From: Saccoglossus kowalevskii
Taxonomy: Eukaryota; Hemichordata; Enteropneusta; Harrimaniidae
Assembly (NCBI RefSeq): GCF_000003605.2
Contig: NW_003107594.1
Coordinates: 1 to 34,297 of the forward strand
Length of the DNA: 34,297 bases
Reading direction: 5' to 3'
The notes below the pieces were generated by a model. That model did no database searches. It saw only the letters and a program-made list of their open reading frames with translations, and had not been told where the DNA came from. Shown here piece by piece: positions 10,267-24,334 of this stretch (position 1 is its first letter; each line of letters begins with the position of its first letter). Both the position numbers and the translations under genes were made by a program.

Positions 10267-10827
10267 GTACATTGAAATGTCATATATACATCATATTCTC
10301 ACACAATTCTATAAAAAATGATCTCTCAACAAAGGAATAAACTCTAACTTCAGTGATTATGTGCCTATCCTGTGTCCAAATTCAATTGAAGTATTATTTG
10401 TAGGTGCACGTAATTTAAACTTTATAATGATTACATGATTTTGTCATGACGTGTATGCATGGAATTGATCCTGAGACATTTGTTTTTGTTCACTAATGGG
10501 TTCCACGTCAAAGTATTCTACATGTTCACGAAGAATAGTTTAAAGCAGTGACGTCATGTTATGCATCCAATAGCATGCGTTAATGAGCTCCATTGGTCTA
10601 AATAGGTGGATGGCGAACTTTCAATTTCTATTTATTAAAATCTCCCTGTTAATACTTCATTTGTGAATTTACATGTATACCTTGAATTGTGAAATGTCGT
10701 TTGTTGGTATGATTTGTTTCTGACGTCATTGCACAGTCTTGCTTAGAGTCATGTCTGTTCCATTAAGCAGATTAACAATTAGGAATTCTCATTTTGAACA
10801 GTCGAAGCACGACCTCAGCAACGTGGA

Positions 10828-12709
10828 TGTACGTTATTCCTAGGTTTTACTGAGTGTGTACATTGGGAGTGCGTTATTTCTAGGTTTTACTGAGTGTGTA
10901 CATTGGAAGTGCGTTATTTCTAGATGTATTTGAATGTGTACATTTGGGAGTGCGTTATTTCTAGGTATATTTGAATGTGTACATTTGGGAGAGCGTTATT
11001 TCTAGGTTTAACTGAATGTATACATTGGGAGTGCGTTATTCCTAGGTTTAACTGAATGTGTACATTGGAAGTGCGTTATTTCTAGGTGTATTTGAATGTG
11101 TACATTTGGGAGTGCGTTATTTCTAGGTGTATTTGAATCAATGATGTGTACATTTGGGAGTGCGTTATTTCTATGTGTATTTGAATGTGTACATTAGGAG
11201 TGCGTTATTTCTAGGTATATTTGAATGTGTACATTTGAGAGTGCGTTATTTCTAGGTTTAACTAAATGTATTCATTGGGAGTGCGTTATTCCTAGGTTTA
11301 ACTGAATGTGTACATTGGGAGTGTGTTATTTCTGGGTGTATTGGAATGTGTACATTCGGGAGTGCGTTATTTCTAGGTGTATTTGAATGTGTAAATTTGG
11401 GAGTGCGTTATTTCTATGTGTATTTGAATGTGTACCTTTGGGAATGCGTTATTTCTAGGTGTATTTGAATGTGTACATTATGAGTGCGTTATTTCTAGGT
11501 GTGTTTGAATGTGTACATTTGGGAGTGCGTTATTTCTAGGTGTGTTTGAATGTGTACATTATGAGTGCGTTATTTCTAGGTGTATTTGAATGTGTACATT
11601 TGGGAGTGCGTTATTTCTATGTGTATTTGAATGTGTACAGTTGGGAGTGCGTTATTTCTAGGTGTATTTGAATGTGTACATTTGGTAGTGCGTTATTTCT
11701 ATGTGTATTTGAATGTGTACATTTGAGAGTGCGTTATTTCTAGGTGTATTTGAATGTGTACATTATGAGTGCGTTATTTCTAGGTGTGTTTGAATGTGTA
11801 CATTATGAGTGCGTTATTTCTAGGTGTATTTGAATGTGTACATTTGGGAGTGCGTTATTTCTATGTGTATTTGAATGTGTACATTTGGGAGTGCGTTATT
11901 TCTAGGTGTATTTGAATGTGTACATTTGGTAGTGCGTTATTTCTATGTGTATTTGAATGTGTACATTTGAGAGTGCGTTATTTCTAGGTGTATTTGAATG
12001 TGTACATTTGGCAGTGCGTTATTTCTAGGTGTATTTGAATGTGTAAATTTGGGAGTGCGTTATTTCTATGTGTATTTGAATGTGTACCTTTGGGAATGCG
12101 TTATTTCTAGGTGTATTTGAATGTGTACATTATGAGTGCGTTATTTCTAGGTGTGTTTGAATGTGTACATTTGGGAGTGCGTTATTTCTAGGTGTGTTTG
12201 AATGTGTACATTATGAGTGCGTTATTTCTAGGTGTATTTGAATGTGTACATTTGGGAGTGCGTTATTTCTATGTGTATTTGAATGTGTACATTTGGGAGT
12301 GCGTTATTTCTAGGTGTATTTGAATGTGTACATTTGAGAGTGCGTTATTTCTAGGTGTATTTGAATGTGTACATTATGAGTGCGTTATTTCTAGGTGTGT
12401 TTGAATGTGTACATTATGAGTGCGTTATTTCTAGGTGTATTTGAATGTGTACATTTGGGAGTGCGTTATTTCTATGTGTATTTGAATGTGTAAATTTGGG
12501 AGTGCGTTATTTCTAGGTGTATTTGAATGTGTACATTTGGTAGTGCGTTATTTCTATGTGTATTTGAATGTGTACATTTGAGAGTGCGTTATTTCTAGGT
12601 GTATTTGAATGTGTACATTTGGCAGTGCGTTATTTCTAGGTGTATTTGAATGTGTACATTTGGCAGTGCGTTATTCCTAGGTGTAACTGAATGTATACAT
12701 TGGGAGTGG
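10828..12709. repeat. 41-bp minisatellite with higher-order repeats
   Basis: About 46 copies of a roughly 41-bp unit with core tgcgttatttctaggtgtat followed by ttgaatgtgtacatttggga. Variants (attatgag, tttggtag, tttgagag, ctatgtg) recur in the same order. The block at about 11372-11650 reappears at 12024-12302 (offset 652 bp, 16 units) with almost no change, and another block recurs at an offset of 611 bp (15 units). The two edges share an older ttcctaggttt and aactgaatgtatacattggg variant, so the middle expanded by recent block duplication. Confidence 0.97.
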
Positions 12710-15700
12710 ATATTGATTTGCAACCATTGTCAGGAGTCAAACGGCGATGATCGATGGAATCTTTTCCTTTCAAAGAAAATAGTGTAGACTTAAAATTGAA
12801 CATTGATTTCCGTTTGAGAGAGTAAAACATCGATACAAATCCGTATACAGGTCAAGTCAAAGCGAACCATCTCGTTACAAAATACGCCTCTGTTAATAAG
12901 GAGCTGACGAAAACATAGAAAATATACCAACAAGATTTACTTGATTACATAGTTTATATTCTAAAAAAAAATCAGTTTACTCGCATTCCATTCATTCTAT
13001 GGTGAAATACGAAACCAGTGTAATTAAAATCGGATGAAGGTATATTATTTGTAATCAAGTCAAGTAAAATTCTAAACACATCCAATCAACGATTTTGTAT
13101 TCACGATCAGGTTATCGAAATGAAAGGGCCATACGAAGAACAGAACATAGATAAACAATTGGTAGAATTATGCTCCCGTGTTTTAATTGAAACACAATAT
13201 TTATTTACCAGTTTGCAATAGTTTTAAATGTCGACACCCCCAAGAAAAGAGACTACAGTATATAACTGACTAGAACCCTTATGACAATAAAAAATATTGC
13301 ATATATAGATTACGTATGCATTCATAAACGATATATTGATATCATCTTAAAGACACAGATAGTGTATGTATCTTGTGTTTTACTTGTTTCATATTATAGC
13401 ATAACTCCTACCTCTAGCAGACATCACGTGATGCATGTTTGTTTGTTTGTTGGAATATATGTCGTTCATTCTCAGTGAATTTATCGAATGCATTGAATGA
13501 AACATATTGACATTGTTTTTGTCACTGAGTAAATGGTTTAATTTTGATTATAACGGCACGAATTGAAATCAATCACGTGTAACAAGAGATATCATATTGA
13601 ATGTAGAATTGTTTGTATTATCTTAGCATCACAGTAACGAGTTCTGTGTTGTCGTGAGTATAATAATCGTCATAATAAATTACTCTAATAATATTTAAAT
13701 TTACAAATGTTTGTGGAACTATGACTATAGGGAATTTTTTGTTAATGATTTGTAACTAACTAAACCAAATCTATACAGTTCAGATACGTTGTAACTAACA
13801 AAATCAACATGTAGAATTGTTAGCAGTGACACTTCTATTAAAATAATGATATTCTTATTACCCAGTTTAATTTTAAACAAGACCTATGACCCATGTCCCC
13901 TATCCCATGCTTAAAAAGAAAACCTATACAATTACTGAATTAATACCATAAGCATCATGGTTTGCAATGCGCCGGTGCAAAAACATCACAAAAGTGTTCT
14001 TCCGAATAAAGGCAATTGTTCATGATTCCTTCGCATTAGACTCCATTGAAAGCAACATGATACCAAGTCCAGGCTACAATGCAAACTAATTTTCTTTCCG
14101 CTAGTGCTAATATTGAAGCAGCAAAAAAGAATAGATTAAATATAAACCAAATGTACATAATGGTGATCGCGTGAAAAGACGGTTTCTGTTGTATCTACGT
14201 GCTTTTAGATGCATACAGCGCCATGAGGTCAGCGTGCTATTAACCTCTACGTAATATGAAGACGCTTGCGTAGCGGATACGTTTAACGAAGCGTTGAAGG
14301 CAGGCTAACTCCAAGTACCGCACGGTGTAAGTTCATATTCTGAGAATACAATCGTTCTTTTAAGCGAATATTTCAAAATAATCAACTGGGCAATATATTT
14401 ATAAAGTAATAATTATGTCCCAGAATGTGTATGCATACACGAAACAATAATACCTGAAAATATACGCCCTAGCCTCCATTAATACAACGTCTGAGCATAA
14501 CAGTCAGGATACGCAATAATAAAACCAAATTTTAAATTTAAGAACGTATCAAATATTTCTATTCACATCTTATTTTTAAATGAGTTAAATGAAACTTGAT
14601 CTTTCCAAATACAATCACAATTACTACGCCATTTATATCATACCTACTTGATTCCTTCATCGATTGAACACGATGAATTTGTATCGATACTAGTTTTCTT
14701 GAACAATAACAGAATATAATCCTGAAATGATGAGTCAGAAGATGTCATTAAAATTGAAAATAGTTATTAATAACGAGAGAATTGAATTGGAAATAACACT
14801 ACGCATCGTGACGCCAGTGTCGATTGATCCAGGTTACCTGATATCATCGGAAATTACACAAAATTGACTTGTACATCAATGTTTAATGGAACAAAAGTGG
14901 ATTATATTTCTCAAAATGTAACGAAAATGCCCGTCTACATTGTCGAATAATATGAAATAGGAATTATATTTTTGTGAGTACGTACTTTCCTATGGAACAC
15001 ATCCATTTAAAACAAGTATGACCAAAAAGTATGATATATAGTAATATATTTGGTAATCGTTGTCCTAAGTAACTATTAAAAATAACCAATTTATTAATAG
15101 CCAAAAAGTATATGTGCTCCCTAGTATACACGTAATAACTTGGTGTTTTCAGTTTAGTGCCGATTACTGGATCTATGTATATATACTATAGCGTATAACT
15201 TATCAAAGCAGAAGGATGTTTATGATCTCGGAATATTGTACTATGCAACGTACGGACGAGTACTGGACGCATGTTGCCTCATAGCATGTACACCTTATGA
15301 AGTACACGTTGCCTTGTAACATGTATAACATTATGAGTGTACATTATGCTGCCCTGTAACATGTATATGGATGTATATTTTACTTAAAATATTGTGCGAT
15401 TGTAATCCTATAATGTCCTGAATGAAATGCCCAGAGCTTTCTCGATAATGGCCGTTAATGTTCTGGGATATTCACTAAGATGGATTATCGCTTCTGATGT
15501 CACGATGCAGAGTTGCTTCATATCATAGAGTGCATGTAGATATAGCTGTTTCTGTAAAGTGGGAAGTGTGTCTTTCAAAACTGGAGTACAGATATACTTG
15601 GAATACATAATAACCGGAATAAATGTATCTATTTTTGAATCTGAGAGTATTCTTTGTACAGGAAATGACGTACTAAAAATATCGAAATGACACGCACATT

Positions 15701-18025
15701 CGAATGAGTTTTATGCGCAAACATTTGTTCGGAAAATAACATTTTCGCTGGAATTGAATATTTTCACCAACTAGTAACAATTTGATTTAAGCCTTGTATT
15801 TCTTTCCTTTTTTATTTATTCGTAATTCGTTTAGCACTACTGTACGCAATGATTAATCGTGCCATACAGGAACATGGCACTTACAAACGGTGCACTCAAG
15901 AAATTGATTATTTGTCCACAGCCCATACACCACTTAACTTCATCATACTCCATTCAATGTTATGACGTCTAGCCCCTTCATATAGTGAAATTAATTACAG
16001 CTGTCGAGTTGTGTCTATTCCTAATGGAATTTCAACACTGGAATATTACTTGCGTAACGGATCCATTGACAGTGTTTTACTACCTAATTACCAAACCAGA
16101 CTCTCGTGTCAATGTGTTTGCAAGATATCAGGCCCAATAGTCCTTTTGAGGGCTTCTAGTACGCATGCTATGCTGTTCAATGACGTCAACAACCTCTAAG
16201 CTTGTTCGATGTTCGTATGATGAAGTTCATATTTACACGCCACAACTATAATTGTCAATGTTACGCGTTTTCTAAAATGACGTGTCATGTTTTGGTGTGT
16301 CTTGAGGGTGTATCCTTTCCTGTGGTAGTTGTTATAGGTCAGTGACACAATGCAACTATCTCCGAACTCGGAACAACAAGATGACGGAGTTGCTAGGATA
16401 CTGAAACTTATGAATGGTCTATTGAAACACTGTTTATACTCGAAAGCCATATGGGTAATATTTCCTTCCTCTAGTAATTTATCATTTCACATAAGTGCGT
16501 AATTAGACCGCACAGAACGAACATATGTTTACTAACATGTGATGTGGTAGAGACCGTCTGAAACCCCCTAGAAAACATTAAGTCTGACTGATACATGCAC
16601 ATAATCTAGTTATATATTTTGTACTACTCAGGGTACACATTTAGGCGCCAGAAAACTGACGAATTTCTTGTTGGAAATCCGACATTGTGTCGTCACTGAC
16701 AAACATTGTGAATTGTCATATAATTCGAGTTTATAGATGACTCAGTGTAAGTTGCAGAGTGTATGTAAAAACACGTACGTGTCACAGAAACGACAAGTTA
16801 TATAATGAGCTTATCCACCATGCAAAACCGCGCTTGTCTAAATTCCAACATACTTTACCTGTGTGTGTCAACATCTGACGAGTAGCTCTACGTTCTTCCT
16901 ATTATACTGGTTAGTTAAACACCGAATTTATAATAAGAATTGTGTGATATTCTAACAAATATTTTGATATTGCTCCAAAATCATTTGAAGAATTGAACGA
17001 TTTTTGGAATCTTGTTGTTTTCTAGTATTTGTGACAATTATTCAATTTGTGAAAACTCTCCCATGGCTAGCCTACGCCAAACAGGGGCGTTGCCGTTACA
17101 ATTTGATGGCGTGTGAGTGAATTATATACAAATATTTGTACAGAAAAGACACCTTTTTAAAAAAAAAAAAAAAAAACATTTCTGTCCAACCAAACACACA
17201 CTGTCTCACACCAACTGTTGCATTAATCATGAGACAATAATGTGTAACGTAGATAATTACTTTAACATAATAGAGCGAATTTAATACTAACAGATTAGTT
17301 ACTTTCATCGAACGATCGCAATATTTTAGTGAATCCCAAGGGTTATTTCATTTTATAATTCACATAATGTAGCAGACATAGTGCACGATGATTCTCATAT
17401 TTCATCGTGTCTATCGGCACTGTTTCTCATTTTCCCATTCACGGCCTGTGTTTAGCGGCAACAGCTTTCAAGCAATATTTTAAGATTACGAATTAAAATT
17501 GATAAAACATTTTGTCTGACAAAAGCTGTAAAGTACAGACGTTCTGTTTTTATTAAACGTGCTCGCGTGCACAATTTGTTATTATTAAAATAACGATATA
17601 TCCAGTGACTTTACGAACAAACTTTCCACCTTAATCGAATATGCATATGCACGTATTCGTGACATTGTCAATACAATTATGAAAATATACATTATCTTTA
17701 AAATATTTTGGAAGCTAACATAATGTTAGTAATTTCAACATTTTACTTGACCTTCACACCTACTCGCATTAATGCCCACATTTGTGATAGTAAATAGTAT
17801 TTGGTTTCTTGACCTTCACATTGTACAGACTTGTATTAGTCATACAGTTATACACTACGTTGCCAACGCTTTATGTCACCCACGTACGCTTTCAACTCTT
17901 GCAAAATTCGAAAAATGCGACCGACAGACATATTTATGCCAATGTTCGCGCAAGAAAAACATTTTCAGAAGCGAAATAACACATATACATAAATACATGT
18001 TATGCGTGTCGCATTATTACCAGAG
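12710..18025. other. Long, mostly non-coding stretch
   Basis: Unique AT-rich DNA. Three open segments have splice-like ends: 15551..15408 on the minus strand (see its entry), 16001-16140 on the plus strand after attaattacag, and 17848-17979 on the plus strand after ttagtcatacag. Both plus-strand segments end in a stop. Open segments of this length are expected many times by chance here, so I call no gene. A 19-nt A run lies at 17159-17177. Confidence 0.5.
15408..15551 (-). CDS. Weak candidate terminal exon, unknown product
   Basis: After a good acceptor (gacacacttcccactttacag) the minus strand stays open for 47 residues, KQLYLHALYDMKQLCIVTSE and onward to ...GISFRTL, then TAG. The composition looks protein-like and helical, with few Asn or Lys runs. 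No AATAAA follows closely, no partner exon is identified and no family is recognised. In DNA of this base composition an open run of this size is not significant by itself. Confidence 0.17.
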   Translation of the reverse strand, partial: KQLYLHALYDMKQLCIVTSEAIIHLSEYPRTLTAIIEKALGISFRTL

Positions 18026-18640
18026 TATGACTAGCAAATATACACACCAATGATAGTAACAGAATTGTATGTCTAGCAAATATACACACCAATGATATTA
18101 ACAGAATTGTATGTCTAGCAAATATACACACCAATGATAGAAACAGAATTGTATGTCTAGCAAATATACACACCAATGATAGAAACAGAATTGTATGTCT
18201 AGCAAATATACACACCAATGATATTAACAGAATTGTATGTCTAGCAAATATACACACCAATAATATTAACAGAATTGTATGTCTAGCAAATATACACACC
18301 AATGATAGTAACAGAATTGTATGTTTAGCAAATATACACACCAATAATATTAACAGAATTGTATGTCTAGCAAATATACACACCAATGATATTAACAGAA
18401 TTGTATGTCTAGCAAATATACACACCAATAATATTAACAGAATTGTATGTCTAGCAAATATACACACCAATAATATTAACAGAATTGTATGTCTAGCAAA
18501 TATACACACCAATAATATTAACATAATTGTATGACTAGCAAATATACACACCAATGATAGTAACAGAATTGTATGTCTAGCAAATATACACACCAATGAT
18601 AGAAACAGAATTGTATGTCTAGCAAATATACACACCAATA
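18026..18640. repeat. 42-bp minisatellite, 14.6 copies
   Basis: Very regular units of 42 bp, core tgtctagcaaatatacacac followed by caatgatagtaacagaattg. The main variation is at one site (gatagaaac, gatagtaac, gatattaac, aatattaac). Because 42 is divisible by three, the minus strand stays open for about 212 codons as a 14-residue repeat. The differences change amino acids freely (Leu, Phe, Ile, Ser), so there is no sign of protein-level constraint. Confidence 0.97.
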
Positions 18641-19189
18641 AACAAGAGGCAAAATATGTGAAGGTATCTCTCCATTAGTTTACATTGCACATCAAATCAT
18701 AAGACATTTTACTGAAAATGTCATCAACCATTAACATCTGATAACAAACGCAAACACGTGTTCTTTGAGCATATCTAGTTAGATTAATCCTGACAGAAGT
18801 GATGTAGCAGTAGCTTAGCTAGGCAATTACGAATTGTTCAATTCAAATGGCGACAAAACTCTTAGTATATTTCATTAGTTATCTAACATATCACTAACAT
18901 TATAATTTTGCACATATTCAAAAGCATGATTCGCATATTTATGATTAAAGTAATACTTTGTGACCTCAACGTAATGGAGTATAATATCCCAAGCACACTG
19001 TGAGAACTGTGATACCACGTTATAAGCTGCTCTATTTGAGGAAAAATAATTCTTAGGATATTACCATGTTTTTCAATACGGACTTATTGTTTTCTAAGGA
19101 TTGACAATTTTCAGTCTTGTTTATACGCTTCTTATCAGTGGGTTACATCTCGGCAAATATTTCTTTCAGTGTAGTGGTCTTACCACCTT

Positions 19190-19440
19190 CCGAGGTTATC
19201 ATACATATCTGTTATCATGAATGATGTACGGAGAAGAAATGGTCTTTCAGATGCTGTTATCTTCTTCAGCAGGATTAAATTACGGATGACATTTGCACTC
19301 AGCCTGGGAACCCCCATAGATTAGAAATTGTCTAATTATCTTCACCTTACTTCTAAACTGTTTCTTGGCAACCAATACTCTAGCACAGAATAACGCGCTA
19401 GGCAAACAGCGTAAAGTGAACAAAATGCATACCGTACATT
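19190..19440 (-). mobile_element. Possible degenerate retroelement 3' tail
   Basis: On the minus strand one frame stays open through about 19440..19290 (ALFCARVLVAKKQF and onward), stops, and resumes as NPAEEDNSI before another stop. The DNA there, ctgctgaagaagataacagc, folds as a TGCTG/CAGCA hairpin. This resembles the hairpin tails (CTGAAGAAG...CGAAACG type) often found at the 3' ends of Penelope-like elements and some SINEs or LINEs. No reverse-transcriptase motif is visible, and the resemblance is from memory only. Confidence 0.22.
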
Positions 19441-19876
19441 CTGACGTCATCGAATAAATCGCAAAAGCTGTACAAATAAAGTACTACATCAAGTAATGAA
19501 AAAAACAAGCACTTGAAAAAAAAACGAGTTTCATTTTGTGGATGGCATAACAATATACAAAAATTTACATCATAGTTTCGCCCTGCTCACGCAATCTAAA
19601 TAGACTGATTCGATTCGCTGTTAGACATATCACAAAAAACAAAAGCAAAATGGAACTCATAAACAGTATTCGACCATCACTTTGCGTTAATGTGTTCAAG
19701 GGGCTGTCAAAAATAGCAATTTGGGAACCAGTAATATAAAGTCAAAAGAGACATGATTTTCAATACATTTCTACTTACTGATTACTTCATTCACAATAAT
19801 ACGCATACATTAAATAACCATTTAACCCTAATTCACGTTATACACACTGACTGCAAATTCTCACTTAATTTGTTAC

Positions 19877-19974
19877 CTCCCAACGATCCAGAACATCTTG
19901 GGTTTTCTCCCCTAAAACATAAGACTTGCCGCTTAAGTGAATATTTTCTGGTTGAGCTGCACTTATAGTAGAAC
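19877..19974 (-). CDS. Weak candidate internal exon, unknown product
   Basis: A 98-nt segment between a pyrimidine-rich acceptor (cctccatatattaccacag) and a good donor (GGGAG|GTAACA). It is open in a frame reading STISAAQPENIHLSGKSYVL then GEKTQDVLDRWE, a markedly protein-like composition. It would start with the last two bases of a codon and end in phase 0. It does not join in phase to the nearest other candidate (20276..20145). No family is recognised. Confidence 0.2.
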
Positions 19975-20144
19975 CTGTGGTAATATATGGAGGTATTTGG
20001 GGTCGCGTAAAGGACATTTGACCTCAATATATATATATAAATTATAGTCGCGTGTGTTGTGTCATGAGACAATAGATTTCTATGTACTTTGTTTTTTTAT
20101 ATTTCTCAAAGAATGTTAAATAGATAAGGTGTCTCATAACGTAC

Positions 20145-20276
20145 CTGTATCAATAAGATTTGGCCTAATTGAATTGCATCGACAGAGGCATATACCATCC
20201 AATCGATAACGAATTTCAAATCAAAGATCTCGAGAGCACGAACTATACTCCTTAAAGTGTATAAAATAATGGAGAA
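20145..20276 (-). CDS. Weak candidate internal exon, unknown product
   Basis: A 132-nt segment open for 44 codons, containing RSIVRALEIFDLKFVIDWMV then YASVDAIQLGQILLIQ. It ends at a strong donor, ATACAG|GTACGT, in phase 0. The acceptor is ambiguous: catatcattactag just before the segment, or ttttatacactttaag slightly inside. The sequence looks like an amphipathic or membrane-associated helix. No family is recognised and the open run alone could be chance. Confidence 0.2.
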
Positions 20277-20895
20277 CTAGTAATGATATGGTGGCTACAG
20301 GCTGTAGGCACGCGTACTTAATTAGTTATTGCCCCAAATCCCGAACATTCACGCGATACTTAGTTAATGAATTGCGGCAAAGAATTTTTGTATTTGGACC
20401 TGGAAATAATATTCGAAAATGCCTCCAAGTAGATTCATGTTTAATTAAAATTGTCAATACCAGGTTCGTTTTGCCTAGCGCGAACACAATGAGTTATGAC
20501 TGGCCGCAAATCACGTGACTAAATGACAATTTCCGGTTTAGAATATTTCTGCAATAGAAAACCATCTCAGCTAATGGATAAACGAAATAGCTGATTCCAT
20601 ATTCTCAAACAAAAATGCCCATTCATTTTCTTGACATGTTGTAATAAAAGATGTGGATGATGCAGCACGGGAATGTGTTAGTTGGCATTTATGTAACTAG
20701 CTTAAAACGCGCTCGAATCCATCGAGATTTGTATCAAAAATATTGCATTTTATAGAATGCAAGAATTATCACACATTGCCGTCTGACATGCATGTAATCG
20801 ATGAATTTTACCCTGTGTTATCAGCGACCGTCTTTGACAGGCTGTGAATCTTTCGCTCATATATCACTATTATTCGTCATTTTGTAGTTCTGACA

Positions 20896-21282
20896 ATGTT
20901 GCAGAAACCTGTCCTATACCGAATGTATCCCGGGTATACGTGTAAAGCAGAGAAGTTCGATGTCCGAGACATGAGACATGGTTTCCACTGTTCCTTCATC
21001 TGTGTAACCATGGTTTTAGGAATAATGAACGCCATGACGAGAGAGAACGGAACACTATATGTGGGACAAAAACAAATCTCGTGGCTCGCTCGGACACAAC
21101 AAGATCCCGATGGTTATGTGCGAGATCTCGATGGTTATGTGCGTCTTGTTCTATTGATTTATTTCCACACGAATCTTATCCGCACTCGTTATTGTAATAG
21201 GTTTCCATATTCCGCCTCGCATGGCAAAATTTGCTGTGAGTACCCTAAGGTTATGAACAGCATGGCGAACATATTAGCATAA
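20896..21282 (+). CDS. 128-codon ORF, unknown
   Basis: One of the two longest open frames outside the repeats and the peptide exon. It starts MLQKPVLYRMYPGYTCKAEK and ends ...NSMANILA. It contains a 21-bp in-frame duplication (DPDGYVR, DLDGYVR), nine Met and several Cys. The TAA overlaps an AATAAA at 21281-21286, which would mean almost no 3' UTR. An acceptor-like tgacaatgttgcag overlaps the start. In roughly 25 kb of such DNA an ORF this long is only mildly surprising, and no domain is recognised. Confidence 0.22.
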   Translation: MLQKPVLYRMYPGYTCKAEKFDVRDMRHGFHCSFICVTMVLGIMNAMTRENGTLYVGQKQISWLARTQQDPDGYVRDLDGYVRLVLLIYFHTNLIRTRYCNRFPYSASHGKICCEYPKVMNSMANILA

Positions 21283-24200
21283 TAAAGCGTGGCGACAAGC
21301 CTACTGCGACTAAAATGTAAATAAGATTGCCATTAATCGACGCTGGTAAAAAAAGGCTTTTCGCCGTCAGCTAATTTCATTACTTTCGGTTTTAATTGAA
21401 CAGGGATCATATCATATAAGTATATGCGGTTCAAATTAAAATATATACATCCCGAATATTATATTTCGGTCATGGTCAAAAATTTCCACATAGAACATCG
21501 AATAAATGACTCATTCAGCGTGATAAGTTTTCTTCCTAATGTCGGTCTGTGTAGTAGTATTGAAATAATAACATGGCTCGAATTCGTATTGCGCATTGGA
21601 ATACTCAAATGTACAGGAACATAGTGCAATTACAGACCTGGAACCTAGAGCCTATACTGAGGGATATCTTGAGGGATTGAATCTAATTACCTCACCCGTT
21701 ATTCTCTGTAATGCCGATGGTTCGTGCATTGGGGACATTGGGCACATACGACACCGTTCTCCCAACCCTGATATGAACATCCGTATGGGCAGAATGCCAG
21801 TGTACTCTGGCTTATCTTGCTGATTGATTATTTTCCGGCGATACATTCACTGTGTTTGATTACAAGTAAATTTGTTTGCTTCACGTATTAAGTCATCCCA
21901 TACCGGTAATAATGCCAACATTTGCATTTACACTACAGTAGGCTAATTGTCGGATTGGTTTTATTATCACGAAAATGCAACTTGTCCAATGCATTGCAGT
22001 TGTGTTTAGTTACTGAAATGTGTCAGAAAGAGCTTTGAAAGTGAGAATTATCACTTGATTTTCACAAAAATATTTATTTTTACGTGACATATATGTTCAT
22101 TATGAATTTACTGGATGATATCACATTCCTAACACTGGCTTACAATTAGACCTCAAGAAGATCTCTATTGACAGTTTTGATTGTATGCAATGTGTTGGAT
22201 GCACAGGAATGTATTTATTCAAATTATAAGCATGATTAATGAATTTGTTTGCATAAATCATTTTATGTGAATCTGTTCATGAATTCAACAATGCGGTAAT
22301 GTTCATTTTAGAAACAACACACCAATTTTAAGCTGAAATTGGAATTAAACTGTTTTGAAAATGTCAATCATATTTAATTGAAGAGTGCGTAGAAGAGAAT
22401 AAGGGATTCAGTACTTATTATTAGTGAGAAAACGATCACCACATCACTGTTCACATCTAGCATCGGAATGTTATGAGCGACGCGGCACAACAAATAACGT
22501 TTTGAAGTCGATATTAAATTCGACACTCAAAGTCTCACTTAGAAAACCATCGAGAGCATTTAATTGTTATATTGTTGTATACGATTAAAGACTTATTGAC
22601 AATCGTTAAGCGCGACCTTCGTCAGTAATGCCACAACATAAGCGAGGCTTTAAGTTTTAGGCCTATATTGTAATATACACGCTCCAATGGAATAATCTTC
22701 GACAAATACTATTAAAGTACACAAATATAATATTTCAATAACACAGTACGCCACAACTGATAGCGAAATCCCTATAGATTGGTAGTTCAGACAAGTCTTT
22801 GTTGCAACCCGCCTAGTAGATATTCAAGATCAGGGTTTAACATAATCCCCTTATAATCAGAAGTCGTTCGTGGTACTTATTTGGCGTGTATATAAATTAA
22901 ATCATAAGCGAATGGGTTGTTTGTAATATCTTTGTACCCGTGACGCCGGAACTAAAAACTACAATAATGAAAATTGGTTCACGGAATGACTAAGATGAGC
23001 TCCAGTTTTATATCAGTGCAGTTGTTATCAAACACATTGTACTCATCTCAACAACTTGAAGCGAACTCCTCATTTCCAATGAATTCTTATGTACCTACAT
23101 TTTTATCTCTCAAACATCCATTACCATAAGAGGGCGCGGTTCATTATCCAAATGTATGAGTATCTTTAGCAAACATTAGGCAAATAGAACTCGTTATTAA
23201 AACAACCATTACTGATGACGTCAGTGCATATTCATCGAAAACAGCTTTTAGCACGAGATATATGAATTCAAATATTAACATTTTCCCTGGCTGAGGACGA
23301 CTCAGCCATGAGTGTAATTTCGAAAGTAGTCCATGTTTGTACACACGTCATAATTTTATTCTGGTGTTTACAAAATGAATAATTCATTACGTAATGTGCA
23401 TAAAATGCGTGATATATATGTGTTTACGATTTTTTCGTATCTGGATCGGGAATGTTGGGAAACAGCGCTCACGCTGATTGGTGTCATATACTAATCTGTT
23501 AAATAATGTTATCGCCAATTTCATCGACAGGTAGTAATTTTAGTTCAAAGTATGTAAATCGAAGTCTGACAAATAAAAATTACTTTATGATATTAGTGAC
23601 CCCTATAGTTACCAACCATCGCCGTCATTTCATTTGACAAACCACACCTGTCTAACATATTCTCCCCAATTCATATTGAAATAGTGTGTTCATTCGCCGA
23701 ATGTGACAACCTCACAGCAGGTTAGGCGCAGTCTGATTGGAATTTCATCGCCTCGTTCTTTTCACTTCATATCGGTATAATAGCTATTGAACCGCAATTG
23801 GCAATTTGTATTGCACACACCTATGTGAGTGATTACGAACTAGAGTTACGCATTGACTGACTTTTAGTTCAGATTCGAATTACTCTTCTTTTTTTAAATG
23901 TGCAAACCACGTCCAATTATGCAGGTGAGCGATCAGCGATTGAATGATACATTGTTACCACTTGATGTACGAATGTCACATTTCAACAATTACCACGGAT
24001 AGCATTACTCACATAACACCTTCATGATCAAATTGAAATGTAGCGGTTATATTCTAAATGTTATGAATATTAATCTATCATATACGACTAGACAATCATA
24101 TAATGAGACATCATAAATCTATATCTTTATTGACTTTTTTAAACGACGTGAAATATGCTAACTACGAAGAGTATCGATAAATGGAAGCTTGATTTAGAGT

Positions 24201-24334
24201 GATAATGGATATAGCTTTCAGGTTTAAAGCTTGAAGGACGCCCTTACACATAGCGAATGTAATTAGGACCTATCTTAACAAGAGAATGTTGTCCATAATA
24301 TTGGTACGCTTTGGATTTATTGTTATATCGGCAG

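Noticed and set aside
10828-12709. CRISPR-like regular repetition
   Set aside because: The units are contiguous with no unique spacers and the window is clearly animal nuclear DNA; the same holds for the other arrays.
18000-18638. 212-codon minus-strand open frame of 14-residue repeats
   Set aside because: The 42-bp period is divisible by three, so one stop-free unit yields a long open frame. Differences between copies change amino acids freely and there is no start, splice or processing logic.
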